Assembly (NCBI GenBank): GCA_902493915.1
Contig: CABUQY010000025.1
Span: forward strand, 1-23,538
DNA: 23,538 nt
Direction: 5' to 3'
Origin: an uncultured Collinsella sp.
Lineage (GTDB): Bacteria > Actinomycetota > Coriobacteriia > Coriobacteriales > Coriobacteriaceae
The translations under genes and the position numbers were made by a program. The notes under the pieces were generated by a model that did no database searches, was not told the origin of the DNA, and saw nothing but the letters and a program-made list of their open reading frames with translations. Positions 23,271 to 23,538 of this stretch are shown in pieces; the first letter of the stretch is position 1; every line of letters starts with the position of its first letter.

Positions 23271-23538
23271 ATGGTGAAGGGCGCCAAACACATGAAGAGC
23301 GATAACGCCGCGGACAACGGCACGCCGGGCCCGCAGCTCAAGCCCAAACCCAAGCGTCGTCGCAAGCGGCTGCCGCGTTGGGCCGACCGGCTCATCACCA
23401 TCGTCATCATCCTTATTGGCGTGGGCCTTATGACCTGGCCGTGGATCTTGGATCGGCTCGAGGCCTCGGGCGTGTTCAACCAGATCAGCACCGTGTCCAG
23501 CACCGTGGACGCGCTGTCTGCCGAGGAGCGCGAGCGCA
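23271..23538 (+). CDS. Probable class C (pilus) sortase, N-terminal part (runs off window)
   Basis: 89 residues visible from ATG 23271, preceded by AAAGGAG (23256-23262). The N-terminus is polar and strongly basic (LKPKPKRRRKRLPRW), followed by a transmembrane segment (LITIVIILIGVGLMTWPWIL, about 44-63), then a region that fits class C sortases just after the first helix (N-Q-I-S-T-V-S-S-T-V-D-A-L-S-A-E-E-R). The catalytic Cys, His and Arg lie outside the window, so identity rests on N-terminal layout and on position after three sortase substrates. Class C sortases polymerise pilin subunits through a pilin lysine. A TATTAT at 23227-23232 could be a -10. Another membrane protein cannot be excluded. 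Confidence 0.7.
   Translation, partial: MVKGAKHMKSDNAADNGTPGPQLKPKPKRRRKRLPRWADRLITIVIILIGVGLMTWPWILDRLEASGVFNQISTVSSTVDALSAEERER

Overview
The window looks like a chromosomal segment of a high-GC Gram-positive gut actinobacterium of the class Coriobacteriia, most likely Collinsella or a close relative. This is inferred from GC-rich codon use, actinobacterial-type gene products (a GlnR-like regulator beside glutamine synthetase), LPxTG-type pilins with a class C sortase, and abundant short intergenic hairpin repeats with a GGGGAC core. No rRNA or tRNA gene and no CRISPR array is visible.

Left part (1-8201), mostly housekeeping: the 3' end of a glutamine synthetase gene, then a GlnR-like winged-helix regulator with a degenerate receiver, a membrane-anchored HtrA-type serine protease, and NAD-dependent DNA ligase (ligA). 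A 204-bp element with 29-bp perfect terminal inverted repeats, with no gene inside, lies just upstream of ligA. On the minus strand a MATE exporter and a MerR/GyrI-like drug-sensing regulator form an operon, preceded by a recognisable MerR-type promoter with a 19-bp spacer and a central dyad.

Middle part (8350-14732): an uncharacterised protein with a C-terminal PD-(D/E)XK (DUF559/Vsr-like) nuclease signature is bracketed by two nearly identical 65-67 bp palindromic repeats in direct orientation. Next come molybdenum-cofactor genes moaA and a moaC-mobB fusion, translationally coupled, then an MFS exporter with a structured leader, a third, inverted copy of the palindrome, and a Cof-type HAD phosphatase.

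Right part (14733-23538), accessory surface locus: an AT-rich promoter region leads into a sortase-assembled pilus operon. Its genes are a large beta-helix/Spy0128-domain tip adhesin (LPLSG signal), a GC-rich isopeptide pilin (MPSTG signal), and a lower-GC paralogous pilin (LPLTG signal) that is split by a one-base frameshift at an A6 run. After a strong terminator come two direct copies of a roughly 300-bp module. One carries an apparently intact 50-codon small membrane-protein ORF, the other a decayed copy. Both also carry a conserved minus-strand stretch that looks like a small RNA with its own -10 and terminator. The window ends inside the N-terminal part of a probable class C sortase.

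The most unusual points are the palindrome-bracketed nuclease gene, the homopolymer frameshift in the pilin, and the duplicated module between the pilin operon and the sortase. All functional statements rest on motif recognition by eye; no database search was run.
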